In this document: in pieces, positions 52,293-61,939 of the stretch | Position numbering within the stretch: position 1 is the stretch's first letter | How the letters are laid out: each line of letters starts with the position of its first letter | Assembly: GCF_024435355.1 (NCBI RefSeq) | Contig: NZ_JAMJWG010000016.1 | Span: forward strand, 62,001 to 126,000 | Length of the DNA: 64,000 nt | Origin: Streptomyces odontomachi | GTDB taxonomy: Bacteria; Actinomycetota; Actinomycetes; Streptomycetales; Streptomycetaceae | Reading direction: 5' to 3' | Translations under genes and position numbers: made by a program | The notes under the pieces: model-generated | What the model saw: the letters and a program-made list of their open reading frames with translations, nothing else | Databases searched by the model: none | Told to the model about the DNA's origin: nothing

Positions 52293-53665
52293 CGAACCCA
52301 CCGGCACCACGCCCGGCCTCACGCCCGGTGCCACGCGACGAAAGCGAGCCCTTCACCATGGCCCCCTGGTTCAGGGACGGCAGCCTGCACTTCGCCGTCG
52401 GCATCGAGGACACCTTCGTGCCGCAGGAGGGCGTCGGCCGCCGCAAGCTCGACGAGTACGAACTCACCCAGCACTACCACCAGTGGAAGGACGACCTCTC
52501 GCGCGCCGCGGACGCCGGCGCCGGCATGATCCGGTGGGGCATTCCGTGGTACCTGGTAGAGCCGTCCCCGGGCACGTTCGACTGGGAGTGGACCGACCGC
52601 GTCGTGGCGCACCTGAGCGACCTCGGGCTGCGCTGCATGGTCGACCTGATGCACTACGGGACGCCGCTGTGGCTGGACAACCAGTTCCTCAACCACCGCT
52701 ACCCGGACGCCGTCGCCGCCTACGCCGAAGCGGCGGCCGTGCGCTACCGCGGTGTGCTGGACTGCTGGACGCCGCTCAACGAGCCGATCATCAACGCGGT
52801 GTACTGCGGCGAGCAGGGCACCTGGCCGCCGTACCTGCGCGGCGAGGACGGCTTCGTGAAGATCGTGACCCAGCTCGCCAAGGGCATGGTGCTCACCCAG
52901 CAACGCATCGCCGCCGCCCAGCCGGAGGCGACGTTCGTGCACGTCGACGCCGGTTTCCGCTGGACCGGGCAGTGGCCGGCCGGGGCGCGCGAGCACCTTG
53001 AGGAACGCCGCTTCCTCGGCCTCGACCTGATCACGGGCCGGGTGGACGCGGACCACCCGATGCGCGACCACCTCACCGCGCACGGCGTGACCGAGGCCGA
53101 ACTCGCCTGGTTCACCGAGAACGCGGTGACACCCGACGTGATCGGGGTCAACTACTACCCGGCGTTCACCACGGCCCACCGGAACGCCGGCACCGGCGAG
53201 CTGACGCCCGAAGAGGCCGGCACGGACGGTCTGGTGGACCTGCTGCACACCTACGCCACCCGCTACGAGCAGCCCCTGTTCCTGTCCGAGACCAGCCGCG
53301 GCGGCTCGGTGGAGGAACGGCTGGCCTGGCTGGAAGAGAGCGTCGCCCTCGTGCACCGGCTGCGGGAGGAGGGCATGCCGCTCGTCGGCTACACCTGGTT
53401 CCCGTTCTTCGCGCTCGTCGACTGGCTCTACCGGGAGTCCACCGAGCCGGTGGACCGCTGGCTGGTCCAGATGGGCCTGTACGACCTGAAGCGCGACGCG
53501 GGCGCGATCCTGCGGCGCGAACCCACCGCACTGGTGGACCGCTTCCGCGCCTTGGCGAAGGACGCCCAGGCCAAGGAAGCACAGACCAACGACGCCCAGG
53601 CCAAGGAAGCACAGACCAAGGAGGCCCAGGCCCCCGCGCCGACCGACGGCACCCAGACGTCATGA
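52289..53665 (+). CDS. Glycoside hydrolase family 1-like (beta-glycosidase)
   Basis: 458 residues from ATG at 52289, coupled to the permease. An ATG at 52358 is an alternative. (Beta/alpha)8 barrel features: RWGIPWYLVEPSPGTFDWEW, acid/base Glu165 in TPLNEP, the IGVNYYP block and probable nucleophile Glu334 in FLSETS, which replaces the usual T-E-N-G. It is therefore a divergent family 1 member. No signal peptide, so it acts on imported sugar in the cytoplasm. The C-terminal ~30 residues repeat AQAKEAQT. Confidence 0.82.
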   Translation: MTNPPAPRPASRPVPRDESEPFTMAPWFRDGSLHFAVGIEDTFVPQEGVGRRKLDEYELTQHYHQWKDDLSRAADAGAGMIRWGIPWYLVEPSPGTFDWEWTDRVVAHLSDLGLRCMVDLMHYGTPLWLDNQFLNHRYPDAVAAYAEAAAVRYRGVLDCWTPLNEPIINAVYCGEQGTWPPYLRGEDGFVKIVTQLAKGMVLTQQRIAAAQPEATFVHVDAGFRWTGQWPAGAREHLEERRFLGLDLITGRVDADHPMRDHLTAHGVTEAELAWFTENAVTPDVIGVNYYPAFTTAHRNAGTGELTPEEAGTDGLVDLLHTYATRYEQPLFLSETSRGGSVEERLAWLEESVALVHRLREEGMPLVGYTWFPFFALVDWLYRESTEPVDRWLVQMGLYDLKRDAGAILRREPTALVDRFRALAKDAQAKEAQTNDAQAKEAQTKEAQAPAPTDGTQTS

Positions 53666-53726
53666 CGGCAGGGCCTGCGCGCCCCTCCACCCCCCACCCA
53701 CACCCCTGCGGAACAGGAGCGACGCG

Positions 53727-55691
53727 TTGAGCGCGCACGACACGGCAACTGAAGAAGGCCTCCACCCCCGCCCGCAGTTGTGCCGGCCGCGGTGGACGGA
53801 CCTGAGCGGGGTGTGGCAGTTCGCCTTCGACGACGAGGACCGCGGCACGGGCGCCCGCTGGCAGCACGACGCCGCCGCCTTCGACCGCACGATCACCGTG
53901 CCCTACCCCCCGGAGTCGCCGGCCTCCGGCATCCGCGACACCGGCTACCACCCGGTGGTCTGGTACCGCCGTGCGCTGCCGCTGGACGCGGCGGAGCTGG
54001 GCGGCGACCGTGCCGTGCTGCGCTTCGGCGCCGTCGACTACCGGGCCACCGTCTGGGTGGACGGCACCCGGGTCGGGGAGCACGAGGGCGGCATGACCCC
54101 CTTCGCGTTCGACATCACCGACGCGCTGGCCCCGGACACCGACGAGCACACCGTCGTCGTACGTGCCGAGGACCTCCCCGAGGACGCGGCCCAGCCCCGC
54201 GGCAAGCAGGACTGGCAGACCGACCCGCACGTCATCTGGTACCACCGCACCACCGGCATCTGGCAGCCCGTCTGGCTGGAAGTGGTCCCGTCGACCCATG
54301 TCACGGAGCTGTGCTGGACGCTCGACCTGGAGCGCTGCGCGGTCCGCATGGAGACCGGCGTCCGCCGTGCCCCGGTCCCGTGGGAAGCCTCCGACCTGCT
54401 GCTCGCCGTGCACCTGCGGCTGGCGGGCGAGCTGCTGGCGGAGCACACCACGCTGGTCGCCGGGCCGGTCGGCGACGGCCAGGTCGTCCTGGACATCCCC
54501 GTCCCGGCACTGCGCAACGGCCAGGACCGCGACCGCCTGCTGTGGTCCCCCGAGTCGCCCACCCTCGTCGACGCCGAGGTCCGGCTGTGCAGCCGCGCGG
54601 CGGACGGGACGGTCCGCACCATCGACGAGGTGACGAGCTATCTCGGCCTGCGCACGGTGGGCACCGCTGACGGCCGGTTCCTGCTCAACGAGCGGCCGTA
54701 CTACCCGCGCATGGTCCTGGAGCAGGGCTACTGGCCGGAGTCCCATCTCGCCGCACCCGACACTGCGGCACTGCGCCGCGAGGTCGAGCTGATCAAGGAA
54801 CTCGGCTTCAACGGCGCCCGGCTGCACCAGAAGGTGGAGGACCCGCGCTTCCTGTACTGGTGCGACCGGCTCGGTCTCATAGTCTGGGGCGAGATGGCGG
54901 GCGCGTTCGCGTTCGGCCCTGAGGCGGTGCGCCGGTTGACCACCGAGTGGATGGACGTGGTCCGCCGCGACCGCGGCCACCCCTGCGTGGTGACCTGGGT
55001 CCCGTTCAACGAGAGCTGGGGCGTCCAGGACATCGCCCACTCGCCCGCGCAACGCAGCTTCGTCGAGTCCGTCGTCCACCTCACCCGGGCGCTCGACCCG
55101 TCCCGCCCGGTCATCTCCAACGACGGGTGGGAGATGCCGGACGGCGACGTGTGGGCCATCCACGACTACGCCGCGACCGGCGAGGAACTGCGGGAGCGCT
55201 ACGGGACCGCGGCGGCCGTGGACGCGATGCTCACGCACGGCCGTCCCGGGGGCCGGCGCGTCGTGCTGGACCCGGACCCCGCCGATCCACGCGGCGGGCG
55301 CCCGGTGATGCTCACGGAGTTCGGCGGGCTCAGCTTCCGTCCACAGGGCGAGGAGTGGTTCGGCTACTCGACGGTGACGTCACCCGCCGAACTGCTCGAG
55401 CGGCTCGACGAGCTCACCCGCGCGATCGCGGACTCCCCCGTGCTGGCCGGTTTCTGCTACACCCAGCTCACCGACACCGAGCAGGAGACGAACGGCCTGC
55501 TCACCGCCGAGCGCACCCCGAAGCTGCCACCCGAGCAGGTCCACCGGTTGTTCTCGCGCCCCTCGGCCGCGATGCCCACCGAGGCGCTGGAGCAGCACCG
55601 CCGCAGCGTCGAGGAGGCCCAGTCGGCCCGGCCCGACGCCGGGCGGCGCGCTCCGGAGTCCGTCGACGGCGGTCCCCGCGGTCAGGGCTGA
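53727..55691 (+). CDS. Glycoside hydrolase family 2
   Basis: 654 residues from TTG at 53727, with AGGAG seven bases upstream. An N-terminal sugar-binding jelly roll (about 20-185; WYRRALPL, VWVDGTRVGEHEGGMTPFAFDIT), an Ig-like domain and a TIM barrel. The acid/base is Glu429 in PFNESWG and the nucleophile Glu531 in LTEFGG. No signal peptide; cytoplasmic. Could be a beta-galactosidase, beta-mannosidase or beta-glucuronidase; sequence does not decide. Last gene of the LacI-controlled operon, convergent with the Gfo/Idh gene. Confidence 0.9.
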   Translation: MSAHDTATEEGLHPRPQLCRPRWTDLSGVWQFAFDDEDRGTGARWQHDAAAFDRTITVPYPPESPASGIRDTGYHPVVWYRRALPLDAAELGGDRAVLRFGAVDYRATVWVDGTRVGEHEGGMTPFAFDITDALAPDTDEHTVVVRAEDLPEDAAQPRGKQDWQTDPHVIWYHRTTGIWQPVWLEVVPSTHVTELCWTLDLERCAVRMETGVRRAPVPWEASDLLLAVHLRLAGELLAEHTTLVAGPVGDGQVVLDIPVPALRNGQDRDRLLWSPESPTLVDAEVRLCSRAADGTVRTIDEVTSYLGLRTVGTADGRFLLNERPYYPRMVLEQGYWPESHLAAPDTAALRREVELIKELGFNGARLHQKVEDPRFLYWCDRLGLIVWGEMAGAFAFGPEAVRRLTTEWMDVVRRDRGHPCVVTWVPFNESWGVQDIAHSPAQRSFVESVVHLTRALDPSRPVISNDGWEMPDGDVWAIHDYAATGEELRERYGTAAAVDAMLTHGRPGGRRVVLDPDPADPRGGRPVMLTEFGGLSFRPQGEEWFGYSTVTSPAELLERLDELTRAIADSPVLAGFCYTQLTDTEQETNGLLTAERTPKLPPEQVHRLFSRPSAAMPTEALEQHRRSVEEAQSARPDAGRRAPESVDGGPRGQG

Positions 55692-55785
55692 GCCGAAAGA
55701 CCCTGACGCGACGCCGCTACGCCGCCCCTCGGGCACCAGTGGTCGGCCGCCGTTTCGCGGAACGGGGCCGGGTGCATGCGTGGGC

Positions 55786-56943
55786 TCACTCCCCCGTCGT
55801 GCCCGAGGTGAAGTCCGGGATCTCCACCGCCTCGCCACCGCGCATGGCCGACTCGTGGGCGCACACCCCGGGTGCCGTCCAGGCCGCCGCGGTCAGGGCG
55901 TCGACGGCGGGGGTGCGCCCCTCCACGATGCTGCGGACGAACTCGTGGACCAGGTGCGGGTGCGATCCGCCGTGGTGCGCCCCGACCTCGAAAGGCGTGC
56001 CGTGTCCCGGGTCGAAGGTGGTGGGACGGGTGAAGCGGCGGATTTCCTGCGGCAGCCGCGCACCGAAGTCGGGCAGGTCGACGCGGCGGCTCTCGGCGGC
56101 CCTGCCCCGCCGCCCGGCCTCCTGCGGACCCATGCTGAACCGGACCGGCCCCTCGCCCTCGACCTGCTCCCACTCGAAGCCACCGTCGTGGCCGTAGACG
56201 GAGAAACCTTCCTGGTAGGCGCGCCCGGTGTGGTGGAAGGCCATGGTCACCTCGGCTGCCAACCCCCCGTCGGCGAGCTGGAACTGGGCGGTCTCAAGCG
56301 GGAAGGGGTTGTCGTAGTCGTGCACCAGGTCCTCGCGCAGCCGTCCCGATCCCAGGCAGCGGACGGTCACGGCCCGGGTGTCGGCCAGCGCGAGCAGCGG
56401 GGAGAGCGCGTGGGTGACGTAGTACATGGGCGGGAAGCCCCACCAGTAGCTGGGGAATCCGTGCAGGTCCTGGATGTGGTACCCGCGCAGGAAGGTGAGT
56501 GGCCCCAGCGCACCGGAGTCGCGCAGGTGACGGGCGTAGAAGTACTCGCGGCCGTAGACGGCCGTCTCCATCATCATGTAATTGCGCCCCGACGCGCGTT
56601 GCGCCGCTATGAGCCGGTGGATGTCCGCCAGGGAGGTGGCCATCGGTACGGCGCAGGCGCAGTGCTTGCCGGCCCGCAGCACCTGCGCCACCTGGTCGGC
56701 GTGGAAGGCGACGGGCGAGAGCAGGTGTACCGCGTCCCACCGGTCGTCGCCGAGGACGTCCTCCAAGGTCTCGAACCGGTCGTGCAGACCGTACTGTTCG
56801 CCGACCGTGTCCAGGCGCCCCGCGTCGGGGTCGCAGATGCCGACCCTGGCGACGTCGGGGTGGCTGAGGTAGACGGGCAGGAAGTCGCTCCCGAACCCCA
56901 GGCCGACGACCACCACGGACAGGCCTTCCGGTGCGCTCACCAT
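55786..56943 (-). CDS. Gfo/Idh/MocA family protein with atypical catalytic motif
   Basis: 385 residues from ATG at 56943 (GTG at 56940 also possible), overlapping the EthD-like gene. The Rossmann motif VVVVGLGFGSDF is at about 9-20. Where the family normally has EKP, with the catalytic Lys, it reads CACAVPMATS (residues 96-105), so the Lys is missing. The C-terminal alpha/beta domain is complete, with many His (HHTGR, GAHHGGSHPH). Usually these oxidise sugars or inositols with NAD(P). Here the chemistry may differ. Last gene of the second cluster. Confidence 0.85.
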   Translation of the reverse strand: MVSAPEGLSVVVVGLGFGSDFLPVYLSHPDVARVGICDPDAGRLDTVGEQYGLHDRFETLEDVLGDDRWDAVHLLSPVAFHADQVAQVLRAGKHCACAVPMATSLADIHRLIAAQRASGRNYMMMETAVYGREYFYARHLRDSGALGPLTFLRGYHIQDLHGFPSYWWGFPPMYYVTHALSPLLALADTRAVTVRCLGSGRLREDLVHDYDNPFPLETAQFQLADGGLAAEVTMAFHHTGRAYQEGFSVYGHDGGFEWEQVEGEGPVRFSMGPQEAGRRGRAAESRRVDLPDFGARLPQEIRRFTRPTTFDPGHGTPFEVGAHHGGSHPHLVHEFVRSIVEGRTPAVDALTAAAWTAPGVCAHESAMRGGEAVEIPDFTSGTTGE

Positions 56944-57248
56944 GTGGGGACGACCTCCTCCTCGCCCCGGAGGAAGGTCACTCCGCCGGTGGCGAAGTTG
57001 GGGACGTCGGCGGAGGCCGCTCGTCCCTCGGGCGAGGCGAGGATCGCGTCCATGGCCGCGCGGCTCTCGGCGTACAGGTCGACCACCAGGTGGTACGGGG
57101 AAGGGTCCTGGTCCGTGGCGAGGTGGTTCATGGTCCAGCCGGTCAGTCCCTTCATCCGCCGCGCGATCGGGATGTGCACCTCGCGGTAGTAGTGGTCGAA
57201 GGCTGCCGGGTCGGCGGGTGTGCCGTAGAGGATCGTCATCCGGTGCAT
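56937..57248 (-). CDS. EthD-like dimeric alpha/beta-barrel protein
   Basis: 103 residues from ATG at 57248. The sequence MTILYGTPADPAAFDHYYREVHIPIARRMKGLTGW is typical of the EthD family, which folds as a ferredoxin-like dimer. Function is usually unclear; some act in ether or polyketide degradation. It overlaps the downstream Gfo/Idh-like gene by 7 bp. Inference: a catabolic or detoxifying step on a sugar-derived compound. Confidence 0.85.
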   Translation of the reverse strand: MHRMTILYGTPADPAAFDHYYREVHIPIARRMKGLTGWTMNHLATDQDPSPYHLVVDLYAESRAAMDAILASPEGRAASADVPNFATGGVTFLRGEEEVVPTW

Positions 57249-57298
57249 GGCGGCTCCGTGCGTGGTGGCGGTGTGGCGGTGTGACGGTGTAGCGGTGG

Positions 57299-58537
57299 TC
57301 AGGGTGCGGGCGTGGCGGGTGCGGCGGGGCTCGTCCGGCAGAGTCGGGCCAGGTCATCGGCCATCGCCGCGCCGAACGCCGGGTCGTTCAACCGCAGGCC
57401 CGATCGGTGCACCGTGACGGCTGGTGAGAGTGCGGAGGTCAGCGCGGAGACCAGGGCCGCGTCGGCGCGCGGGTCGTGGAAGGCGCCGCCGGGTTCGGAG
57501 AGCCGGGAGAGGCCGTCGGCCGGCAGGTGGAGGGAGACGGGGCCACGGGCCGCGTTGAGCTTCCGGGCGAGCCGGCGGCCCAGTTCGGCGCAGTCAGCGA
57601 CGCTGGTGCGCATCAGGGTGACGTTGGCGTGGTGGGAGTGCAGGAGGCGGCCGGCGTAGCGCGCCGGGACCGAGGCGCGCTGGCCGAACATCACCATGTC
57701 GAGGCCGCCGAGCGACACCACCTGGGGCAGCCCGCGTGCACCCGCGGCGGTGAGCCGGTCGGGGCCGGCGGAGCACACCCCGCCGAGCAGGTCGTCGGCG
57801 AGTTCGGTGGGTGTCAGGTCCGCTACGCCGACCAGCAGGCCCTGGCTCGCGAGGGCCTCAAGGGACCGGCCACCGCTGCCGTTGCCGTGGAAGACGAGGA
57901 CGTCGTAGCCCTCGGCTTCCAGCCGTGCGCGCAGGCCGTCCACCGCCGCGGTGGTCAGCCCGATCATGGAGGCGCCGATCAGGGGGCGGGTGCCGGCCGG
58001 GGCGCTCCGCGGGGCGGTCACCATCCCGGCGGTGGCCGCCGCGGCGTTGTCCAGCACCGGGATCGAGACGGCGTTCAGGCCGGCGACGTCCACGACGGAG
58101 TGCACCATGGTGATGTCCGATGTGCCCACGTAGGGGCGGGTGTTCCCGGAGGCCATCGTGGACACCATCACCTTGGGAACGCCGAGCGGGAGCGCCCGCA
58201 TCGCCTCGGTGGCGATCGTGGTGCCGCACGACCCGCCGAGCGCGAGGACGGCGTCGAGCCGCTCCTCCTCCCGCAGACGCCTGACGACCGCGGCGGCGCC
58301 CCGGCCCATGGCCGCGACCGCCGCCTGGAGGTCGCCGGCCGCCGCAAGGCCCGCGAGGTCGGCGCCGCCGGCCTCGGCGACGGCCGCCCGGTCGACGTCC
58401 GCCGCGAAGCCGGGGGTGCCCAGCACGCCGGTGTCGACGACGAGGGTGTGGCAGCCCCGTGCGGTCAGGCGCCGTTGCAGGTGGGCGCACTCCTCGTGCT
58501 TGGTGTCGAGGGTCGCGATCAGCACCACGGTGCGCAC
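57299..58537 (-). CDS. UPF0261 / Tm-1-like ATP-binding domain protein
   Basis: 412 residues from GTG at 58537, with AAGGAG five to six bases before. Family motifs: VVLIATLDTKHEECAHLQ (start), LALGGSCGTTIATEAMRALPLGVPKVMVSTMASGN, YVGTSDITMVHSVVDVAGLN and FHGNGSGGRSLEALA. These match the UPF0261/Tm-1-like family, found in catabolic clusters and, in tomato Tm-1, in virus resistance. The TIM-barrel partner domain of Tm-1 is not fused or adjacent. No assigned enzyme activity known to me. Lies in the ABC cluster. Confidence 0.87.
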   Translation of the reverse strand: MRTVVLIATLDTKHEECAHLQRRLTARGCHTLVVDTGVLGTPGFAADVDRAAVAEAGGADLAGLAAAGDLQAAVAAMGRGAAAVVRRLREEERLDAVLALGGSCGTTIATEAMRALPLGVPKVMVSTMASGNTRPYVGTSDITMVHSVVDVAGLNAVSIPVLDNAAAATAGMVTAPRSAPAGTRPLIGASMIGLTTAAVDGLRARLEAEGYDVLVFHGNGSGGRSLEALASQGLLVGVADLTPTELADDLLGGVCSAGPDRLTAAGARGLPQVVSLGGLDMVMFGQRASVPARYAGRLLHSHHANVTLMRTSVADCAELGRRLARKLNAARGPVSLHLPADGLSRLSEPGGAFHDPRADAALVSALTSALSPAVTVHRSGLRLNDPAFGAAMADDLARLCRTSPAAPATPAP

Positions 58538-58566
58538 CGTGTCTCCTTCCGTTCGCGCCGGGCGGG

Positions 58567-59457
58567 TCACTTGAGCGCTCCCGTGAGGAGGCCGGCGGTG
58601 AGTCTGCGCTGGCTGACCAGGAAGATGACGAGGATGGGCAGGGTCGCAAGGGCCGCCAGGGCCATGAGCCGTCCCCACTCGGTCCCGTAGAGGCTGATCT
58701 GCTGGGCCAGCAGGGCGCTGATCGGATAGCCCTCGGGAGTGGTGAGCAGCGTGGTGCCGTAGATGAACTCGCCCCACGAGATCATGAAGACCATCACCGC
58801 GACCGTGACCACGCCGTTGCGCGCCATCGGGACGATCACGCTGAAGAACATCCGCGGCAGCGAGGCCCCGTCGACCAGCGCCGCCTCCTCCAGCTCCGGA
58901 GGGACGGAGAGGAAGAACGGCCTCAGCAGCAGCACGGCGAACGGGATCTGCAACGCCGTGGTGGCCAGCACCACCCCGAAGATGGTGTTGGTCAGGTGCA
59001 CGTCGGCCAGCAGGCTGTAGAGCGGGATGACGGACATCGGCTGCGGCACCATCTGGAGCACGATCATGATGCCGAGGAACACCGCGGTCGCCCGTGACCA
59101 GGCCCTGGTGCGGCGCCGGGCCAGACCGTACGCCGCGGGCACCGCGAGGAGCACGGTCAGCAGCGTCGTACCCGCGGCGATCTGGGCGGAGTTGAGCAGC
59201 GCGGGGACGGCGTCCGCGAGGACGGCGCGGTAACTGTCCAGCGTGGGAGAGAAGAGCAGTCCGGAGGGGTTGCTGAGCACCTCGGACCTGGACTTCAAGG
59301 ACGTGGCCAGCAGCATGAGCACCGGCACGAGATAGCCGACGAGCAGGACGACCCGCCCGACGGCTCCCACCCGGTCGCGCTGGTGGGGCCCGCCCACCAC
59401 GGGACGGTTGCGCGGGCCGGGGCGCCCACCCGGGCGGGACGCGGGGACGAGGGTCAC
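58567..59457 (-). CDS. ABC sugar permease (MalG type), second cluster
   Basis: 296 residues from GTG at 59457, overlapping the preceding permease stop (GTGA). Six helices; EAA loop EEAALVDGASLPRMFFSVIVPMARNGVV. LATSLKSRSEVLSNPSGLLF after helix 1 fits MalG-type subunits. Downstream comes the UPF0261 gene 29 bp further on. Confidence 0.92.
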   Translation of the reverse strand: MTLVPASRPGGRPGPRNRPVVGGPHQRDRVGAVGRVVLLVGYLVPVLMLLATSLKSRSEVLSNPSGLLFSPTLDSYRAVLADAVPALLNSAQIAAGTTLLTVLLAVPAAYGLARRRTRAWSRATAVFLGIMIVLQMVPQPMSVIPLYSLLADVHLTNTIFGVVLATTALQIPFAVLLLRPFFLSVPPELEEAALVDGASLPRMFFSVIVPMARNGVVTVAVMVFMISWGEFIYGTTLLTTPEGYPISALLAQQISLYGTEWGRLMALAALATLPILVIFLVSQRRLTAGLLTGALK

Positions 59458-60422
59458 AGCGACAGCTCCTTGCGTGCGGTGCGCAGGTAGACCAGGCCAA
59501 GGCCGAACACGATGAGCAGCGAGACGCTGGCGACCACGCTGCCCTGGCTGAAGTCGAACTTGGTGAAGGTGTCCCGGTAGGCCAGGAACGGCAGGGTGGC
59601 CGTGGACGTGCCGGGCCCGCCGCCGGTGAGGACGTAGATGAAGTCGAAGCTGCGGAACCCGTACATCACCGTGAAGACCGCGAGGATCAGCAGGGTGGGC
59701 CGCAGCAGCGGCAACGTGATCCTGAGGCGGGTCTGCCACAGCCCCGCGCCGTCGATCGCCGCCGCGTCGTAGAGCTCCGCCGGGATGCTGAGCATCGAGG
59801 ACTTGATGAGGATGACGCTGAACGGCAGGCTCGCCCAGGCCGCCACGATCGACACCGACCAGATGGCCAGGGCTGGGCTGCTGAGCCACGGTACGGGGCC
59901 GAGGCCGGCCAGCCCGAGACTGCTGTTGACCAGCCCGTCGTCGGCGAAGAGGAACTTCCAGACGTTGCCGATGACCACCGGCGGGGTGGCCCAGATGAAG
60001 ACCATGACCCCCTGGAGCACCCCCGCCCCGCGCAGCGGGCCGGTGAGCCAGCAGGCCGCGAGGAAGCCGACGACCACGTTGACGACGAGGAGGAAGGCGG
60101 TGAAGTAGGCGGTGGCCAGCAGCGAGGTCCAGAACTCGTCGCCGGTGAGGACCGGGGCGTAGTTGGCGAACCCCACCCAGTGCCAGCCGTTGAGCAGGGT
60201 GCGCGGAGTGATGTCGCTGAGCCCCATGCGGATCAGCACGAGCAGCGGCAGCGCGGACAGCGCCACCATGAACAGCACTGCGGGGCCCACGTACCAGCCC
60301 ATGGTCCAGCTCCCCAGCCGCGCTCCGGCGCCGGCGCCGGTCCGCCGGCGCGCCCGGGGTCCCGGGGCCGCCGGGGACGGGGCGGACGAGGGGACGTGCC
60401 TGGTCGGTGTCTCAGCAGCCAC
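59454..60422 (-). CDS. ABC sugar permease (MalF type), second cluster
   Basis: 322 residues from GTG at 60422, overlapping the binding-protein stop by 11 bp. After a Pro/Ala/Arg-rich leader, six helices. EAA loop YDAAAIDGAGLWQTRLRITLPLLRPTLL. Confidence 0.92.
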   Translation of the reverse strand: MAAETPTRHVPSSAPSPAAPGPRARRRTGAGAGARLGSWTMGWYVGPAVLFMVALSALPLLVLIRMGLSDITPRTLLNGWHWVGFANYAPVLTGDEFWTSLLATAYFTAFLLVVNVVVGFLAACWLTGPLRGAGVLQGVMVFIWATPPVVIGNVWKFLFADDGLVNSSLGLAGLGPVPWLSSPALAIWSVSIVAAWASLPFSVILIKSSMLSIPAELYDAAAIDGAGLWQTRLRITLPLLRPTLLILAVFTVMYGFRSFDFIYVLTGGGPGTSTATLPFLAYRDTFTKFDFSQGSVVASVSLLIVFGLGLVYLRTARKELSL

Positions 60423-61704
60423 CGCCGCCCTCCTCGAAGTCGTCGTGGATCTTGTCGCGCAGTTGCCGGGCGGCCTGGGCCGGGTCGAGCTTGCCGCCGA
60501 CCAGCGAGCTGAAGACGGTGCCGAGGTCGGTCTGCGCGTCCAGGGTGTTGCGGTTCTGCGGCCAGGGCCGCAGCGCCGTCGGGCCGAGGGCCGTCAGGAA
60601 GGGCCGGGCCAGCTCGCTGCCGCTCACCTCGGGTTCCCGCTGCGCGTCGCGCCGGGTCGGCAGCGCGCCGCTGGCCCGGAACGTGGCGAGTTGCCCCTGC
60701 CGGGAGAGCGTGGCCGTGCGCAGGAAGTCCCACGCCAGGTCCTTGTGCGCGCTGTAGGCGCCCACGCCGACCGACTCGCCGGCGAACGACGCGTGGGAGC
60801 CCGCGGAGCCGGCGGGCACCATGGTGGATCCGTACCGGAAGCCGGGGTGCCCGGCCTGCAAGGCGCCGACCTCCCAGCTGCCGCCCATCACGAAGGCGTA
60901 CTTCCCGGTGGTGAACTGCTGGAAGGAGTCCTCCGGGCCGAGCGCGGCGGCGCTCGGGGACAGGTAGCCGTGCCGCCGCCAGGAGTCGATGCGCGTCAGG
61001 ACCCGCTGGGTGGCGGGTGAGTCGATGGTGCAGTAGTTCACGCCGTCACCGAGCAGCCAGTACACGAGCTGCCAGGCGCTCTGCACGTTGGGCTGCGCGC
61101 TGAAGGCGAGCGGGCGGTAGCGCCCGTCGGCGGCGATCCTGGCCATCGCCGACTCCAGCTCGGTGACCGTACGGGGCGGCTTGAGCCGGTACTTCGCCAG
61201 GATGTCCTGGTTGTACCAGAACCCGAGGTCGTTGAAGCGCCAGTGCAGGGCGTACAGGTGCCCGCCGTCCTTCCAGAGCGCCTCCTTCTGGAAGACGCCC
61301 CGGTCGGCGTAGTGCTGCCAGCGGTCGCGCAGGTCGGTGTAGACGCCCGCCTGGGACAGCAGCGCGAAGTCGGCGACCGGGTTGCCGATGATGACGTCGG
61401 GCCCCTCCCCGGTCCCGCCGGCGGCGAGCAGCTTGGGGCCGAACTCGTTGATGGGGATCGAGACGTAGCGGACGGGGACGTGCGGGTACCGCTGGTGGAA
61501 GAGGGTGGTGAGGCCGGCGAGGGTGTGGTCGGTGTCGGAGTCCTTGAGGTAGGTCCACACCGTCAGTCCCCCCGCGCCGGCCCCGTCGCCGGCGAGCGAG
61601 GCGCGGGTGACGACGCATCCGGTGAGCGCGAGGCTCAGCAGGATCCCCAGTCCCGTGGTGACCAGACGGCGGGTGGCTCGGCCTGTGCTGCGGTGGATGC
61701 GCAT
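60412..61704 (-). CDS. ABC sugar-binding lipoprotein, second cluster
   Basis: 430 residues from ATG at 61704 (AGAGG upstream). The lipobox is LTGC in LSLALTGCVV. The solute-binding fold includes LTVWTYLKDSDTDHTLAGLTTLFHQRYP, PDVIIGNPVADFALLSQAGVY, DLGFWYNQDILAKY and FVMGGSWEVGAL. The C-terminus is EEGGGGC. Extracytoplasmic. The ligand is presumably a carbohydrate or glycoside. A ~235-bp gap upstream (61705-61939) contains an AT-richer promoter region with two GCGTCAA sites near 61815 and 61843. Confidence 0.92.
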   Translation of the reverse strand: MRIHRSTGRATRRLVTTGLGILLSLALTGCVVTRASLAGDGAGAGGLTVWTYLKDSDTDHTLAGLTTLFHQRYPHVPVRYVSIPINEFGPKLLAAGGTGEGPDVIIGNPVADFALLSQAGVYTDLRDRWQHYADRGVFQKEALWKDGGHLYALHWRFNDLGFWYNQDILAKYRLKPPRTVTELESAMARIAADGRYRPLAFSAQPNVQSAWQLVYWLLGDGVNYCTIDSPATQRVLTRIDSWRRHGYLSPSAAALGPEDSFQQFTTGKYAFVMGGSWEVGALQAGHPGFRYGSTMVPAGSAGSHASFAGESVGVGAYSAHKDLAWDFLRTATLSRQGQLATFRASGALPTRRDAQREPEVSGSELARPFLTALGPTALRPWPQNRNTLDAQTDLGTVFSSLVGGKLDPAQAARQLRDKIHDDFEEGGGGC

Positions 61705-61939
61705 CGGACCTCTGCTGGGGTGCGGAAGGCGCGGTGGCGCAGGAGGTGTACAGCGCACCACGACGCCGGCCCTGGCCGGTCACCGCGGTGTGCGTCGACC
61801 GCGATTTATGTCGAGCGTCAACGTAATCGTGGCGAAATCCCGCGTCAATAACCTGGTTTCGATCAGCTCCCGAATAATTGGCGGCCGGCTCGGCGGGGTC
61901 GGCAGGGCGGAGCCGGCCGCGCCGGTGCAACGCCGTCCG

